From: Paenibacillus qinlingensis
GTDB lineage: Bacteria > Bacillota > Bacilli > Paenibacillales > NBRC-103111
DNA length: 64,000 nt
Assembly: GCF_013204845.1 (NCBI RefSeq)
Contig: NZ_JABMKY010000010.1
Location: forward strand, 124,001 to 188,000
Direction of reading: 5' to 3'
Part shown: piece by piece, positions 20,482 through 28,377 of the stretch
How the letters are laid out: each line of letters starts with the position of its first letter
Position numbering within the stretch: position 1 is the first letter of the stretch
The notes under the pieces: model-generated
Databases searched by the model: none
What the model was told of the DNA's origin: nothing
What the model saw: the letters and a program-made list of their open reading frames with translations, nothing else
Position numbers and translations under genes: made by a program

Positions 20482-20524
20482 GCCACTTCTCTATATCTGC
20501 CTAGGCGGATATTAGAAAAGCGGC
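20482..20524 (-). other. Long hairpin in the leader of the DUF559 gene
   Basis: A nearly self-complementary stretch pairs gccacttctcta-tatctgcc with ggcggatat-tagaaaagcggc around a two-base loop, with a few wobbles or mismatches and one bulge. Read on the minus strand, it is followed by a T-rich tract (ctttatttattt) just before the ribosome site, so it could act as an attenuator. A MITE remnant is also possible. Confidence 0.6.
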
Positions 20525-20585
20525 GTATGCTTTACGACCAACTATTTCTATATACTAGCACATACACTCCGTATATCACCACGTA

Positions 20586-20614
20586 TTGACACGCATGTAC
20601 AATTGTTATATAAT
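20586..20614 (+). promoter_or_regulatory. Perfect consensus sigma-A promoter
   Basis: TTGACA (20586-20591) and TATAAT (20609-20614) are separated by exactly 17 bases, which predicts transcription from about 20621. No credible protein start lies within reach of a ribosome site. Confidence 0.88.
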
Positions 20615-20620
20615 ATTAAA

Positions 20621-20960
20621 GTTGATTGAAATGAAACCATATAAACACTTCATATTTAGCCTCATTTACCCCACACGAACGATTAGCGAGAAGAAAGTAA
20701 CCCCCTCTCCTTGTTTGTTTTTCTCCCAATGCGCAGTCCATCAGCTCATTTATGGTAAACCCGAGGCAACGTAAGTGTTTCGGCAGTAAGTGTTTGTAAC
20801 GCAATTCGCACTGGCGCGGTCATTGGAGCCGCAAGGATGAAAGAGAGGTAGGGCTTTCATTGTTTTGATATTCCAACACATGAATTACGCAATTTCATAG
20901 AGATCAATTGAAGTTAGATAAATCGTTTTCGTGCTGATTAGGTGCGGGAACGATTTTTTA
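20621..20960 (+). ncRNA. Predicted structured non-coding RNA of about 340 nt
   Basis: The segment between the consensus promoter and an intrinsic terminator has no supported reading frame. The only candidate, 47 codons from an ATG at 20630, has no ribosome site and would have a leader of about nine bases. Structure is visible: a 10-base direct repeat gtaagtgttt at 20771 and 20786, a hairpin gcggt/gccgc (20816-20832), a perfect atgaaag/ctttcat hairpin with an AGAGGTAGGG loop (20837-20860), and the terminator. It does not match any riboswitch, 6S, tmRNA, RNase P or SRP core that I can recall. It could be a trans-acting RNA or the regulated leader of the OsmC gene about 170 bases downstream. Confidence 0.6.
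20920..20959 (+). terminator. Terminator of the predicted ncRNA or leader
   Basis: Arms aaatcgttttcg and cgggaacgattt pair fully in RNA, counting two G-U pairs, around a 13-base loop. Six T follow. Confidence 0.82.
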
Positions 20961-21128
20961 TGTTGTTCTTTGCTGGTGAATCCTGTTCTCTTCCTTTACA
21001 ATAAAATCAAATCAACCAAAGGTTTGTTAGGATTGCTCGGTCCTCGCCAATGATAGCCAGACTCTTATTCCGATACTTAGGTGCTATTACGGAGCACATA
21101 TTACATAGAGAAAAGAGGCGCACTTCCC

Positions 21129-21572
21129 ATGCCAGAACACGTATTTGAACTTAAAGCAACATGGACAGGCGGTCTAGAGGGGACCGGCCATCTTCAAGCA
21201 GATGGTTTCCAGGCTCCCATTTCCGTACCAAGCGAATTTGACGGCCCCGGCGTGGGAACGAATCCCGAAGAAATGCTGCTCGGTGCCGCGGCAACCTGTT
21301 ACATAATCACGTTAGGCACGCTGCTTGCAAGAGAACGCATCGTATCCCTTGAACTCCATTCCCACATCTACGTCCAGAACCGACCAACGATGAAAGTAAA
21401 TGCGATCGTCCATCGTCCTCTTATTTCCGTACCACCACATATGACCGAAGCGCAATTGGATAAAATAAGCAAAGCTGCATTACGTGCGGAACAGACATGC
21501 ATGATTAGCAAAGCCTTGCGAGGTAATGTAGATATAAGCGTTGAGCCAGAGATTCGAATTTTGGATGTGTAG
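21129..21572 (+). CDS. OsmC/Ohr family protein
   Basis: A 147-residue protein of the OsmC family, which reduces organic hydroperoxides with a pair of cysteines using thiols or lipoyl groups. The peroxidatic cysteine is in GAAATCYIITLGTLL and the second in RAEQTCMISKAL. The ATG at 21129 has AAGAGG about ten bases upstream; the frame is open from 21081 but without a better start. It resembles the YhfA/SACOL-type OsmC branch more than classical Ohr, which limits the claim of peroxidase activity. It is preceded by the predicted RNA unit and followed after 32 bases by a sensor kinase gene of unrelated function. Confidence 0.85.
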   Translation: MPEHVFELKATWTGGLEGTGHLQADGFQAPISVPSEFDGPGVGTNPEEMLLGAAATCYIITLGTLLARERIVSLELHSHIYVQNRPTMKVNAIVHRPLISVPPHMTEAQLDKISKAALRAEQTCMISKALRGNVDISVEPEIRILDV

Positions 21573-21604
21573 TTAACTTAAGTGAGAAGGAGCGCAGCGC
21601 AGCG

Positions 21605-23419
21605 ATGAATCTGAACAAGAAAGTATTTATCGGTTTTTTACTCTTCATCATCATCCCCTTATTCGTCCTAGGGTCAGCGGTGTACACGGTCTCCCAGCAG
21701 CTAATCGAAAAAAAATATGGGGATTTAACAGAAGTCACGCTGCAAGCGATCTCTCGTAATATTTATTACATGTTCAAGGAAGCGAACTATTTCTCCGATT
21801 TCTGGATGGTCAAAGATAGTATTCAAGGCATTTATCGAACGATAGATGCTGCGAAACCGAATGCGGATCCCCTCTCTTCGTATGATTTGAACACATTTGA
21901 TACGCTGCTTCGTGGCTCGATTCTGACCTACTCCCCTGTTCAATCTGTCGTCATTTACAACAATAGTGGCAAATCCTTTAGCGCTGGGCGAACGAGCGGA
22001 AGTTCGATTCCTTGGCAAACGATTCAGCAAAGCTTGGCGTTCCAGCATATCCAGGAGCTGAATGGCAGTCCACTCTGGATCGGCCCCTCCGAATTCAAGG
22101 AGTTCGGTTCAAACCGCGGCGAATTCTATCAAGCGCGAATGGTGAAAGATTTTTGGACGATGGATAATCTCGGTTATATGCTGTTGAAATTTAAATTTAA
22201 TGAGCTGGATCAGATATTTAAATCCTTTAATACGAGCGAGCAAAACTCCAAACGTTATCTGCTGATCAATAAAAACGGTCTTATTTTTTACGATAATAAA
22301 CAAAGCTTAGAAGGAGCTAATGTCCTTCAATTAACCCAGGGTAAATTGGATCTTGGATTCAACAATTACAGTTTCAAGGCCGATTTTCAAAATGAAAAAA
22401 GTCTCATTTCCCTCTATCATTTGAATATTAATGGGATGGGTGTTCAGGACTGGAGTGTCGTATCGATCACGTCATGGAAATATGTTGCTGGTGAAATCGA
22501 GACGATTATGAAGCTGGTGGCGGGGATTACGTTTATTTGTTTGTTCTTTGCTCTGGTGTATAACCTTGTCTTCGTAAGACGTATTATTCAACTGATTCTT
22601 CGCATGCTCTCCTCTATGAAAAAGGTGGAGCGTGGTGATCTAACTACCCGCATGGAAGTGAGCGGAAAGGATGAAACCACAGCGCTAGCGAGAGGATTTA
22701 ATAGTCTGGTCGTAAGGGTCGAGGATTTGCTCGAAGAGGTGAAGCGTCAGCAGGACCGCAAAAACAAAGCAGAGCTCATGCTGCTGCAAGCGCAGATTAA
22801 GCCTCATTTTCTTTTTAATACACTCGAGTCCATTAATGTTCTAGCCATTCAAAATCAAGGGAAGAAAGTCAGTCAAATGGTGATCCGTCTTGGGAATTTG
22901 CTGAGAATTGGGATGGAAAACCGGGAAGAGATAACGTTGAAGCAGGAGCTTGAGCATCTGCGCAGCTACTTGGAAATTCAGGAATTCAGGTTTGAAGATC
23001 AGTTTCAATATACGATTGAAGCGCCTCCGGAACTGCTCCATGAGGACATTTTAAAGCTAACCTTACAGCCTTTGGTCGAGAATAGCTTACAGCATGGTTT
23101 TGAACCGATTGATTATATGGGACTGATTGCGGTGAAGGTTGTGGATGAAGGGGATCGAATTGGGCTATACGTGACGGATAACGGTGTTGGTATTAGTAAC
23201 GAAAAACTAGCGAAATTTCATTATAAAACCGAGCTAGAGACACCATTTCATGAAATTTTGGAATCGAATGAAGAACGCCGAGGTCTTGGTGTAAGCAATG
23301 TTGCGGATCGGGTTCGGATTCAATATGGCGAACTCTATGGGATGTTTATTTGTTCCCAAGAAGGTCAAGGTACGACGATGAAGGTGATTATTCCGAAAAG
23401 GAAGAGGGATGCAGGGTGA
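21605..23419 (+). CDS. YesM-type sensor histidine kinase
   Basis: A 604-residue membrane kinase that probably senses an extracellular sugar and phosphorylates the downstream AraC-type regulator. TM1 is at about 7-28, an extracellular Cache-like domain spans about 30-300, and TM2 is at about 300-325. HAMP follows. The His_kinase domain (PF06580) has the phospho-acceptor His401 in KPHFLFNTLESIN, and the HATPase has N- and G-boxes at LVENSLQHGFEP and DNGVGISNE. The stop codon overlaps the GTG start of the regulator by four bases (GTGA). The GAAGGAG ribosome site is 12 bases from the ATG, slightly far. The gene order kinase, regulator, binding protein, permeases, hydrolase defines the system. Confidence 0.92.
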   Translation: MNLNKKVFIGFLLFIIIPLFVLGSAVYTVSQQLIEKKYGDLTEVTLQAISRNIYYMFKEANYFSDFWMVKDSIQGIYRTIDAAKPNADPLSSYDLNTFDTLLRGSILTYSPVQSVVIYNNSGKSFSAGRTSGSSIPWQTIQQSLAFQHIQELNGSPLWIGPSEFKEFGSNRGEFYQARMVKDFWTMDNLGYMLLKFKFNELDQIFKSFNTSEQNSKRYLLINKNGLIFYDNKQSLEGANVLQLTQGKLDLGFNNYSFKADFQNEKSLISLYHLNINGMGVQDWSVVSITSWKYVAGEIETIMKLVAGITFICLFFALVYNLVFVRRIIQLILRMLSSMKKVERGDLTTRMEVSGKDETTALARGFNSLVVRVEDLLEEVKRQQDRKNKAELMLLQAQIKPHFLFNTLESINVLAIQNQGKKVSQMVIRLGNLLRIGMENREEITLKQELEHLRSYLEIQEFRFEDQFQYTIEAPPELLHEDILKLTLQPLVENSLQHGFEPIDYMGLIAVKVVDEGDRIGLYVTDNGVGISNEKLAKFHYKTELETPFHEILESNEERRGLGVSNVADRVRIQYGELYGMFICSQEGQGTTMKVIIPKRKRDAG

Positions 23420-25014
23420 GGTTAAAAGCGATTTTGGCAGATGATGAGCCTAACATTTTACGTAATTTGCAGGCGGTCATTCCTTGGGAAGAGCTCGAAA
23501 TTGATATTGTAGGCACAGCCAAGAATGGGCTTGAAGCCTTGGAACTTTGCATTGGGCATATTCCGGACATCGTGATGAGTGATATTCGGATGCCGCAAAT
23601 GGATGGCATTACGTTTATCCATAAGCTTCGGGAAATCAATGAGGACTGCACGGTGCTGATGGTGACGGGTTATCAGGATTTCGACTATGTGCGCTCACTC
23701 CTGCGGGTGGGGGTTAGTGATTATATTCTGAAGCCGATCAATTACGAAGAGCTGGAGAATTCGATTCGTAAACTTGCCGGCGAAATTCGTGCAAAGAAAC
23801 AGAACCATCAAGAAGAACTCCTCAAGTGGGGGAAGATCAGAAGCTTGGCTTACGAGAAGATTTTGCAGGATATCATGATGGACTATACGGACATTACGGC
23901 GAGTACGCAGCTTCCAATTGATCAAGGGGATTTAGAGACGCTGCGCTATGTATTCGCCATCATTGATGTAGACAATTATTCACAGAAATCACTGCTGTGG
24001 ACCGAGCAAGAACGTAAGCTGTGGAACTTCGCTGTACGCAATGTCCTACAGGATTCCTTGGCGGACGAGATAGCCAACCACACCGTTCTTCAGATGCGAG
24101 AAGGGGAATGGTCACTGCTCATGGCATGGGAGGAGACTGACCATACTAGCGTAGAAACGAAATTGTGTGAGCTAGCCGCTAAGCTGCAACGAAATGTTGT
24201 TCAATCTGTGAAGCTGGGGATTAGCGTGGGCTACTTTCCAGGTCCAGTAGGATTACAACAGCTAGCGGACACGTATCGAAAGCTGCAGAGATTCATGCAG
24301 TTGAATTTAGATAAGCAGCAGTCTGTGCTGCCATATAAAGAGGCCAAAGAATCCTCAGATGCGAATAGTTCGCTTTGGTTTTTGGTAGAAGAAATTGTTA
24401 CAGGCATGAAGCAGTTGAATCGTCCCAAGACCGAGGATGCGCTGGATCGTCTTAAATTATTGCTGGAGGGTCTGTCGGAGGGATCATTCGCTCGGGCTTA
24501 TCAGATGCTGCACTATTTGATCCTGCATGTGCTGCGAGAGTTGCGTGAAATGAATGCTCTCGATAGTCAGGAAGAAGAGCAGATATGGCGTGAGCTGGAT
24601 AAAAGCGAAAGTATCCCGCATTTGCTGCAGGTTATGTTACAACTTGTATCGAACGGGCTTGAAGGTACGAACAAGAAGAAAAATAGTGAGCTCCTTATGG
24701 CTGCCGCCAAGGAATATATTCGAGCGCATTACTCCACGGATTTCGGCATCGAAGATATAGCCAGTTCGTTAGGGATTAGCTCGAGCTATTTCAGTTTGTT
24801 ATTTAAACAACACTTTGGGGAAACCTTTGTGGAGCATGTCACGAAGCATCGGATGGAGCAAGCGAAATCCTTGTTGCTTCACAGTGACAAGAGTATAACC
24901 GATATTGGAAAATGCGTAGGCTATATCGAACGGCGTTATTTTACCAAGGTATTTCAGAAGTTTACTGGCGAAATTCCTTCCGAGTATCGGGATAAGCGCA
25001 AGGAAGGGAACTAG
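23416..25014 (+). CDS. YesN-type response regulator with AraC DNA-binding domain
   Basis: A 532-residue transcription regulator from a GTG that overlaps the kinase stop. The N-terminal receiver has the acidic pair ADDE at 8-11, phospho-acceptor Asp56 in MSDIRMPQMDG, and Lys106 in YILKPI. A long variable middle region follows. The C-terminal AraC pair of helix-turn-helices is GIEDIASSLGISSSYFSLLF and SITDIGKCVGYIERRYFTKVF, ending in GEIPSEYR. A longer open frame from 23350 is only the overlap with the kinase. It probably activates the ABC importer and NagZ operon that begins at 25293. Confidence 0.93.
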   Translation: MRLKAILADDEPNILRNLQAVIPWEELEIDIVGTAKNGLEALELCIGHIPDIVMSDIRMPQMDGITFIHKLREINEDCTVLMVTGYQDFDYVRSLLRVGVSDYILKPINYEELENSIRKLAGEIRAKKQNHQEELLKWGKIRSLAYEKILQDIMMDYTDITASTQLPIDQGDLETLRYVFAIIDVDNYSQKSLLWTEQERKLWNFAVRNVLQDSLADEIANHTVLQMREGEWSLLMAWEETDHTSVETKLCELAAKLQRNVVQSVKLGISVGYFPGPVGLQQLADTYRKLQRFMQLNLDKQQSVLPYKEAKESSDANSSLWFLVEEIVTGMKQLNRPKTEDALDRLKLLLEGLSEGSFARAYQMLHYLILHVLRELREMNALDSQEEEQIWRELDKSESIPHLLQVMLQLVSNGLEGTNKKKNSELLMAAAKEYIRAHYSTDFGIEDIASSLGISSSYFSLLFKQHFGETFVEHVTKHRMEQAKSLLLHSDKSITDIGKCVGYIERRYFTKVFQKFTGEIPSEYRDKRKEGN

Positions 25015-25100
25015 AGGAATTTGCCCCTAGATTAGGAATTTATCTGTCTTTAGCACGCATAGGGGTTCAATTATACTTAAATGGTAAGCTTAAAGAGGTT

Positions 25101-25267
25101 GTTTAAAAAGTCCACTTTTGATCACGAAGTAGTCCAAGAAGCATATTCGACATCGAATATTGAATTCAGCCGGAACTTCCGGTGCTCACGTAGCCTACAC
25201 TACGCTCCGCTCCTCATTTCCTAGCTTCTTTCAATCTTCTCGGTGCTGAAAACTGGACTTTTTTAAC
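25101..25267. mobile_element. MITE-like element, 167 bp, with 19-bp terminal inverted repeats
   Basis: The ends gtttaaaaagtccactttt and aaaactggacttttttaac are inverted copies with two mismatches. Inside are two further palindromes: atattcga-ca-tcgaatat (8-bp arms, about 25144-25161) and ccggaacttccgg. It codes for nothing. It lies between the response regulator and the solute-binding protein gene, ending 26 bases before that start, so it probably forms much of the leader. No clear target-site duplication was found. The class is inferred from structure only. Confidence 0.7.
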
Positions 25268-25292
25268 GCATATTTAAAGGAGAACCAAACGG

Positions 25293-26639
25293 ATGAGAAA
25301 ACGAACACTGATTGTAAGCACAGGTGCCGTGGCCCTCACGTTCATGCTGTCGGCGTGCAGTATATTTTCGGATAAATCGGAACCAGGGCATGATGCGTCT
25401 AGTGGAAAAGGTGTCCAGAATGCGCCAATCTTGCTGACCATCCGGCATACACAGGTAAAGGATACCCAGAAGAAACGCCTCGCCATGCTGCAGGAGGTTG
25501 TCAAAGCGACTGAAGCTAAGGTGCCTGGTTTAACGATTACGTTAGATGGCGTAGAGGATAAGGTGAATCGCTTCGAAAAGCTGCGAGCAGAAATGGCTGC
25601 AGGTAATCCACCAGAAATATTCGACCTGTTCGGAGGCACGGATACCAAGGATTATGTGAAGGCGAATCGCCTGCTGGACCTTACTCCCATCCTGCAAGAG
25701 CTTGGGTTAACAGATAAGTTCTATAGCTTCGAAGAGTTCATGGTGAATGGCAAAATCTATGGGATTCCGATGGCTGGCTATGTGGAAGGCCTGTACTATA
25801 ACAAAAAGATTTTGACCCAGCAGGGAATCAAGCTGCCCGAAACCTGGGACGATCTGGTAGCCGCAGCGGCGAAGTTGAAAGCTGCCAAAATTACCCCTTT
25901 TGCCATGGCCGCTAAAGACTCTTGGGTAATAAATATGATGATTAATACGATGTGGGTGCGCACGGCAGGTGCGGATTCGATCGAGGGCTTTTTGAATGGG
26001 AGCAAGCAATGGACGGACCCAGAGGTATTGAAAGCTTTTGAACAGTATCGAACGCTCATTCAGAAAGACTATTTCCAAGATGGCAGTCTAGCGCTTGCCT
26101 ATGCCGAACAGCAAAATACGTTCAGCAGTGGAAACGCCGCTTTCATGTTTGATGGCAGTTGGGCAAATACGCCGCTCCTTGATCCTGAGAAGTCGGTAAT
26201 TGCTCGTGATGTCGGCTTCATGAACTTCCCTTCTATGGGGGGGCCAGGAGACGGGTATATCAATGGGGGCTGGTCCAATGCCTATGGCTTTTCCAAAAAG
26301 GTAACACCCGAACAATTGTTGGCGATCAAAGAATTCATAAAGCAAATGTATACAGAATCGATGCAGAAGAGGCAGCTGGTTGAAGAAGGCATGCCACCGG
26401 CGATGAAGCTGCAAGATACGAGTCAAGTGAACCCCTTGATTACGGAAATATTACATGTGTTTGCGAATAGTAAAGGAACCTTTCCGGCCTTCGATTCCCG
26501 CATTCAAACGAAGGTTCGCGAGAAGCTTGAAAGAGGGATGCAGGAGTTGCTTGGCGGAAGAACAGATCCCGCTTCGCTGATGACGGAATTACAGAAGCAG
26601 CAAGAGGCTTCGAATAAAGAAGAAACCCATGCCAAATAG
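25293..26639 (+). CDS. ABC transporter solute-binding lipoprotein (carbohydrate, family 1)
   Basis: A 448-residue extracellular receptor anchored by lipid at Cys22 of the lipobox MLSAC after a typical signal peptide. The fold is that of family 1 sugar-binding proteins: an N-terminal strand ILLTIRHTQV, the early EIFDLFGGTDTKDYV, and later GIPMAGYVEGLYYNKKI and GNAAFMFDGSWA. AAAGGAGA precedes the ATG. Two permease genes follow closely and then a NagZ-type hydrolase, suggesting GlcNAc-containing ligands. That ligand is inference. No ATPase gene is present, so a shared MsmK/MsmX-type ATPase elsewhere is likely. Confidence 0.92.
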   Translation: MRKRTLIVSTGAVALTFMLSACSIFSDKSEPGHDASSGKGVQNAPILLTIRHTQVKDTQKKRLAMLQEVVKATEAKVPGLTITLDGVEDKVNRFEKLRAEMAAGNPPEIFDLFGGTDTKDYVKANRLLDLTPILQELGLTDKFYSFEEFMVNGKIYGIPMAGYVEGLYYNKKILTQQGIKLPETWDDLVAAAAKLKAAKITPFAMAAKDSWVINMMINTMWVRTAGADSIEGFLNGSKQWTDPEVLKAFEQYRTLIQKDYFQDGSLALAYAEQQNTFSSGNAAFMFDGSWANTPLLDPEKSVIARDVGFMNFPSMGGPGDGYINGGWSNAYGFSKKVTPEQLLAIKEFIKQMYTESMQKRQLVEEGMPPAMKLQDTSQVNPLITEILHVFANSKGTFPAFDSRIQTKVREKLERGMQELLGGRTDPASLMTELQKQQEASNKEETHAK

Positions 26640-26653
26640 TAGTAGGATGACAT

Positions 26654-27538
26654 ATGAACCGAATGGGAAGAAATGCTTGGGCATATACGCTCTTTACTTT
26701 GCCGACGCTGCTCGTATTTGCGATATTTTTCATCTATCCCATGCTGATGTCGCTGCGTTACGGTTTTACGGAATGGAACGGCATCTCCCCAGCAACATTG
26801 AATGGGCTGGACAATTTCGTTGCAGCTTTTCAAGATCCTTATTTCTGGATTGCGGTGCGAAATAATATGTATTTTATTGGATTTTCCATGGGGATTCAAA
26901 TTCCCATAATCGTAGGTATCGCATTGCTTGTGAGTAAACTCAAGCGTTGGATAGCATTTTATAAAACATTGATTTTCCTTCCAACGATTCTATCGACTGC
27001 AGTCGTAGGAGTGCTCTGGGAATTTATTTATCATCCACAGGCGGGGCTGCTCAACAAAGTCTTAGAAGTTGTCGGTTTATCGAGATGGCAGCATGCCTGG
27101 CTGGCAGATGGGGCGACGGCGATGCTTGCCATATTGATCACCAACGCTTGGCAATGGATGGGGTTCTATGTGGTGCTCGTAGTATCAGCCATCTATGCCA
27201 TTCCGAAGCATCTGGTGGAAGCCGCTCAATTGGATGGTGCAGGCACCCTGAGACAAGCATGGTTTGTCATTCTGCCGCTGCTAAGACCCGTCATTACGGT
27301 TATGATGCTCTTATCCATTACGGGGGGCATGAAAGCCATGGACATTGTGGTTGTCATGACAGGCGGGAATCCCTATGGGATTACGGAAGTTATGGCCTCC
27401 TATATGATCAAAAAAGCGTATCGGATCGGCGAGTATGGCTACGCAAACAGCATCGCGGTACTGATCCTTCTCTTTACGGCTATGTTAACATCCGTCTTCG
27501 GATGGTTCACAAGAAAACAGGAGGAGGTACGATGGTGA
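26654..27538 (+). CDS. ABC sugar transporter permease, MalF/UgpA type
   Basis: A 294-residue inner permease with six predicted membrane helices. The coupling loop is EAAQLDGAGTLRQAWFVILP, the EAA motif that contacts the ATPase. It begins with the family pattern AYTLFTLPTLLVFAIFFIYP. It lies 14 bases after the binding-protein stop and overlaps the next permease by seven bases, so the three are one transcript. Substrate follows that of the binding protein. Confidence 0.92.
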   Translation: MNRMGRNAWAYTLFTLPTLLVFAIFFIYPMLMSLRYGFTEWNGISPATLNGLDNFVAAFQDPYFWIAVRNNMYFIGFSMGIQIPIIVGIALLVSKLKRWIAFYKTLIFLPTILSTAVVGVLWEFIYHPQAGLLNKVLEVVGLSRWQHAWLADGATAMLAILITNAWQWMGFYVVLVVSAIYAIPKHLVEAAQLDGAGTLRQAWFVILPLLRPVITVMMLLSITGGMKAMDIVVVMTGGNPYGITEVMASYMIKKAYRIGEYGYANSIAVLILLFTAMLTSVFGWFTRKQEEVRW

Positions 27539-28350
27539 GAGGAAGCCTCCTGCGCCGTGTTTTTCCACATGCGGTATTGTTGATTTACATCGGGGTGATA
27601 TTATTCCCGCTAGGCTGGACACTGAATTCATCCTTCAAAACGAATAAAGAAATCATTACAGCGCCATGGTCCTTTCCTGCAGAGCTTTCGTTATCGAATT
27701 ATTGGAATGCATGGACTGGCGCACATGTGGGTCATTATTTTATGAATAGTGTGTTCAATTCGAGCGTTTCAGCTATCGTTTCGCTAGCGCTAGGAACTGC
27801 AACCGCTTATGCGCTGACTCGCATGTCGTTTCCAAGGCTAAGCCGCGTTCTGAAAAGGATTCTGATCCTAGCTCTGCTGGTACCTGCGGCTTCCTTGCTG
27901 GTTCCTTTATATATGCTCTTAAGGAACTTGCATCTGTATAACACACCGTTAGCATTAATTTTGCCTTATGTAACATTAGGATTGCCTTGGACCGTATTCA
28001 TGGTAAGCAGCTTCCTGAGCTCGATACCGAATGAACTGGAAGAAGCGGGTATCATGGATGGGCTCTCCATTTATGGGTTGTTGTGTCGGATCATCGTCCC
28101 TATTTCACTACCATCCCTATTTACCGTATTCATGTTGAACTTTCTGACGAGCTGGAATGAATTCATCATGGCTAATTTATTTCTGACCAAAGAGATGCTG
28201 AGGACGCTCCCCGTGAGTATGGTGGCCTTCTATGATCAATTGAATATGAACTACGGTTCGCTATGCGCGGCAATCATGATCAGCATGATTCCGGTTGTTG
28301 TGATGTATCTCCTTCTACAGAGAGGCATCATGGAAAATATTAAAGCCTAA
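27532..28350 (+). CDS. ABC sugar transporter permease, MalG/UgpE type
   Basis: The second permease half, 272 residues from the ATG at 27532, which has a GGAGGAGG ribosome site inside the end of the first permease gene. The frame is open much further upstream, but that stretch is only the shadow of the first permease. Six membrane helices are predicted. The EAA loop reads EEAGIMDGLSIYGLLCRIIVP, with Cys in place of a more usual hydrophobic residue. The start LFPLGWTLNSSFKTNKEI is typical of this half. Confidence 0.92.
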   Translation: MVRGSLLRRVFPHAVLLIYIGVILFPLGWTLNSSFKTNKEIITAPWSFPAELSLSNYWNAWTGAHVGHYFMNSVFNSSVSAIVSLALGTATAYALTRMSFPRLSRVLKRILILALLVPAASLLVPLYMLLRNLHLYNTPLALILPYVTLGLPWTVFMVSSFLSSIPNELEEAGIMDGLSIYGLLCRIIVPISLPSLFTVFMLNFLTSWNEFIMANLFLTKEMLRTLPVSMVAFYDQLNMNYGSLCAAIMISMIPVVVMYLLLQRGIMENIKA

Positions 28351-28377
28351 TTAAACTCGCAAGGAGCGTGTACATAC

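Noticed and set aside
20586..20774. Small protein gene downstream of the consensus promoter
   Set aside because: The frame begins inside the -35 box; the usable ATG at 20630 has no ribosome site and would lie about nine bases from the transcript start. Leaderless translation cannot be fully excluded.
20700..20960. Known riboswitch or T-box in the orphan RNA
   Set aside because: I looked for the T-box GGTGGTACCGCG core and for SAM, lysine, cobalamin and cyclic-di-nucleotide cores and found none.
27085..27531. N-terminal extension of the second permease
   Set aside because: This stretch is the shadow frame of the first permease; the ATG at 27532 has a perfect ribosome site.
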